64,000 bases of DNA, taken from contig JAQTLR010000002.1 of the NCBI GenBank assembly GCA_028714815.1, positions 152,012 through 216,011 of the forward strand. The letters run 5' to 3'. This document shows positions 62,920-64,000 of the stretch, piece by piece (position 1 is the first letter of the stretch; the number at the start of each line of letters is the position of its first letter). Under the pieces are notes generated by a model, which was given only the letters and a program-made list of their open reading frames with translations, searched no databases and had not been told where the DNA came from. The translations under genes were made by a program, and so were the position numbers. The stretch comes from Candidatus Altimarinota bacterium (GTDB taxonomy: Bacteria > Patescibacteriota > Gracilibacteria > BD1-5 > UBA2023).

Positions 62920-63780
62920 CTATAATCCGTTATTCTGCCGTTTTTTGAAAAACAGAAATAATTCCCGATAGAGATTTTTCGACTCATCCAGCGCAAGATA
63001 GGAGCCCCCGAGTTTCGTGATAGTATGGCGGAAATTCTCGAGTTCCAGAGTTCGCTCTCGCACATACTGTTCCCGTTTTTGTTCATCCGAGCTATCGATG
63101 AATATACCCGTGTCGTGAGCGATACCATGCTCGCTCTCGCCAGAGAGCGTATTTTCGAATGTGTCGAAAATATGGATAAAAATGCAATCGTTCTGCTCTG
63201 CAAGCGACCGGAAATACTGCTCCTTCGGAAGTTCCAGGCTATCGGAGAGGATGAATATAAGATGATTCCGGATACGTTTTTTATAAAGATTCTCCACTAC
63301 CATGGGAAGAGAGGATTCTTCCCGGCTTTCTTGAGAAAGAAACATCTCCAAATCCTCATGGATCCTCTGAAGGTGTCCCATCCCCTTTTCGATCTTGTGT
63401 ATTTTCTGGACAGTGTCGGTAAAAAACCACACTCCATTCGGATCGCTATTCTCGGCCGAGGAAAAAAGGAGAAGTGAGAAAACTTCCTGGAGTATCTCCT
63501 GTTTCGTCTTCTCTCCGCTCCCGAATCGCATGCTCGAACCCACATCGACCACGAAAAGCACCTTCCGCTCCCGGTCTTCTTCGTACTTCTTGATATAGGT
63601 TTTCCCGCTCCGGGCACTCGCTTTCCAGTCGATATCCGCCGTATCGTCCCCGAGGCTATATTCCCGGATTCCGGCGAATTCTATCCCCGATCCATGAAAA
63701 GACGTCTTATAATTCCCGGCGAGCAATGATGAGACTTTCTTGAATGCGACAAGGTCGATGAGATGAAATGGATGTTTCAT
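62920..63780 (-). CDS. DUF58 domain protein
   Basis: 286 residues. DUF58 signature: GIEFAGIREYSLGDDTADIDWKASARSGK near the N-terminus, then VLFVVDVGSSMRFG, a vWA-like MIDAS site (D-x-S-S). IFILSDSLELP lies in the following strand. Such proteins are normally encoded next to MoxR ATPases and vWA proteins and act in a complex-maturation or envelope system. It starts 5 nt past the end of the next (upstream) vWA gene. TAG stop. No TGA. Confidence 0.88.
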   Translation of the reverse strand: MKHPFHLIDLVAFKKVSSLLAGNYKTSFHGSGIEFAGIREYSLGDDTADIDWKASARSGKTYIKKYEEDRERKVLFVVDVGSSMRFGSGEKTKQEILQEVFSLLLFSSAENSDPNGVWFFTDTVQKIHKIEKGMGHLQRIHEDLEMFLSQESREESSLPMVVENLYKKRIRNHLIFILSDSLELPKEQYFRSLAEQNDCIFIHIFDTFENTLSGESEHGIAHDTGIFIDSSDEQKREQYVRERTLELENFRHTITKLGGSYLALDESKNLYRELFLFFKKRQNNGL

Positions 63781-63785
63781 GATCT

Positions 63786-64000
63786 TTAAGGATGAGAATT
63801 AAACCTTCCAAACGATAGTCAAAGCCAAAATGGCAGGAGAAAAATAATCCCCCAGAGGAACCATTGATATTCGGGATGGTGTACGGTGACAGAAGTGGTT
63901 TTCATCTCCGTTTTCGTGAGCTTCGAGAGTTCGGCGAATACAGAAGCGAGAGAATTTTCATCCTTCGCATTATAATACCGCCCTCCGGTGATATCCGCGA
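63786..64000 (-). CDS. vWA/BatA-like membrane protein (C-terminal end only)
   Basis: Only the last about 71 residues lie in the window: ADITGGRYYNAKDENSLASVFAEL, the C-terminal vWA segment, followed by a membrane helix (WFLWGIIFLLPFWLG, with TGA as its last Gly) and TAA. BatA/BatB-type proteins have this ending. It is the upstream partner of the DUF58 gene; a MoxR ATPase would be expected further right. Confidence 0.75.

Overview
The window comes from a bacterium that reads UGA as glycine (genetic code 25), as in Candidatus Gracilibacteria (BD1-5/GN02) and Absconditabacteria (SR1). The evidence is direct. Under the standard code many housekeeping genes break at in-frame TGA, and each resumes in the same frame with the missing residue being a conserved Gly: VGHTGTLDPLA in TruB, LAGTPIGVKD in GatA, IGLFDSGFGGLTV in MurI, GGSDKG in MurD, RGDVV in LepB. 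TGG is still used for Trp. All coding regions here are given with TAA and TAG as the only stops. Which of the two phyla it is cannot be settled from this window. No rRNA, tRNA, CRISPR array or transposase was seen.

Layout. 0-8.3 kb (minus strand): an unknown charged protein, then tig-secA-lepB-HD protein-truB-rpsO (protein folding, export and RNA maturation). 8.6-11.2 kb: ftsA-ftsZ. 11.2-18 kb: a cold-shock-like protein, an unknown protein, an ABC-F ATPase, a lipoprotein, a collagen-like surface protein and secD. 17.8-25.9 kb: a large helical unknown, gatB, a hidden small membrane protein, rimO, a prepilin, a polysaccharide deacetylase and a short hrcA. 26-34.2 kb: two REC-TPR proteins (one ending in a PilZ-like domain), a PPM-like transmembrane protein, a RecO-like protein, the prepilin peptidase and a small membrane protein. 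34.2-39.6 kb: two related lipoproteins flanking three very short promoter-miniORF-terminator cassettes and a PemK/MazF-like toxin, then thrS, a SHOCT protein and an exported protein. 39.6-46.2 kb (minus): pyrH, a membrane-anchored HTH protein, two PhnB-like proteins, a MazG-like pyrophosphohydrolase, gyrB, a broken relative of that pyrophosphohydrolase, an unknown protein and secF. 46.3-50 kb: PrgI- and TraC-like proteins, hicBA, yraN, gatA. 50.1-57.9 kb: a type IV pilus operon (pilB, a SpoIIE-type phosphatase, pilC, pilT), then murI and murD. 58-64 kb: a fibre-like protein, murA, a giant pseudopilin/beta-helix protein, and DUF58 and vWA proteins.

How it fits together. The core functions (division, Sec export, peptidoglycan precursors, transamidation of Gln-tRNA) are ordinary. 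The distinctive part is a large investment in type IV pili: pilB/C/T/D, a prepilin, and a pseudopilin fused to a beta-helix. Two-component-like and serine-phosphatase signalling genes are interleaved with these, and there are several surface-exposed repeat proteins, as would suit an attached, host-dependent cell (inference). The most unusual items are the beta-helix pseudopilin, visible only once UGA is read as Gly (about 33 UGA codons, all in its second half), the tandem mini-cassettes at 34.8-35.5 kb, and a two-copy palindromic intergenic repeat.

Limits: all calls are by eye from sequence. Promoters and operators are pattern matches, and domain calls without strong motifs are tentative.
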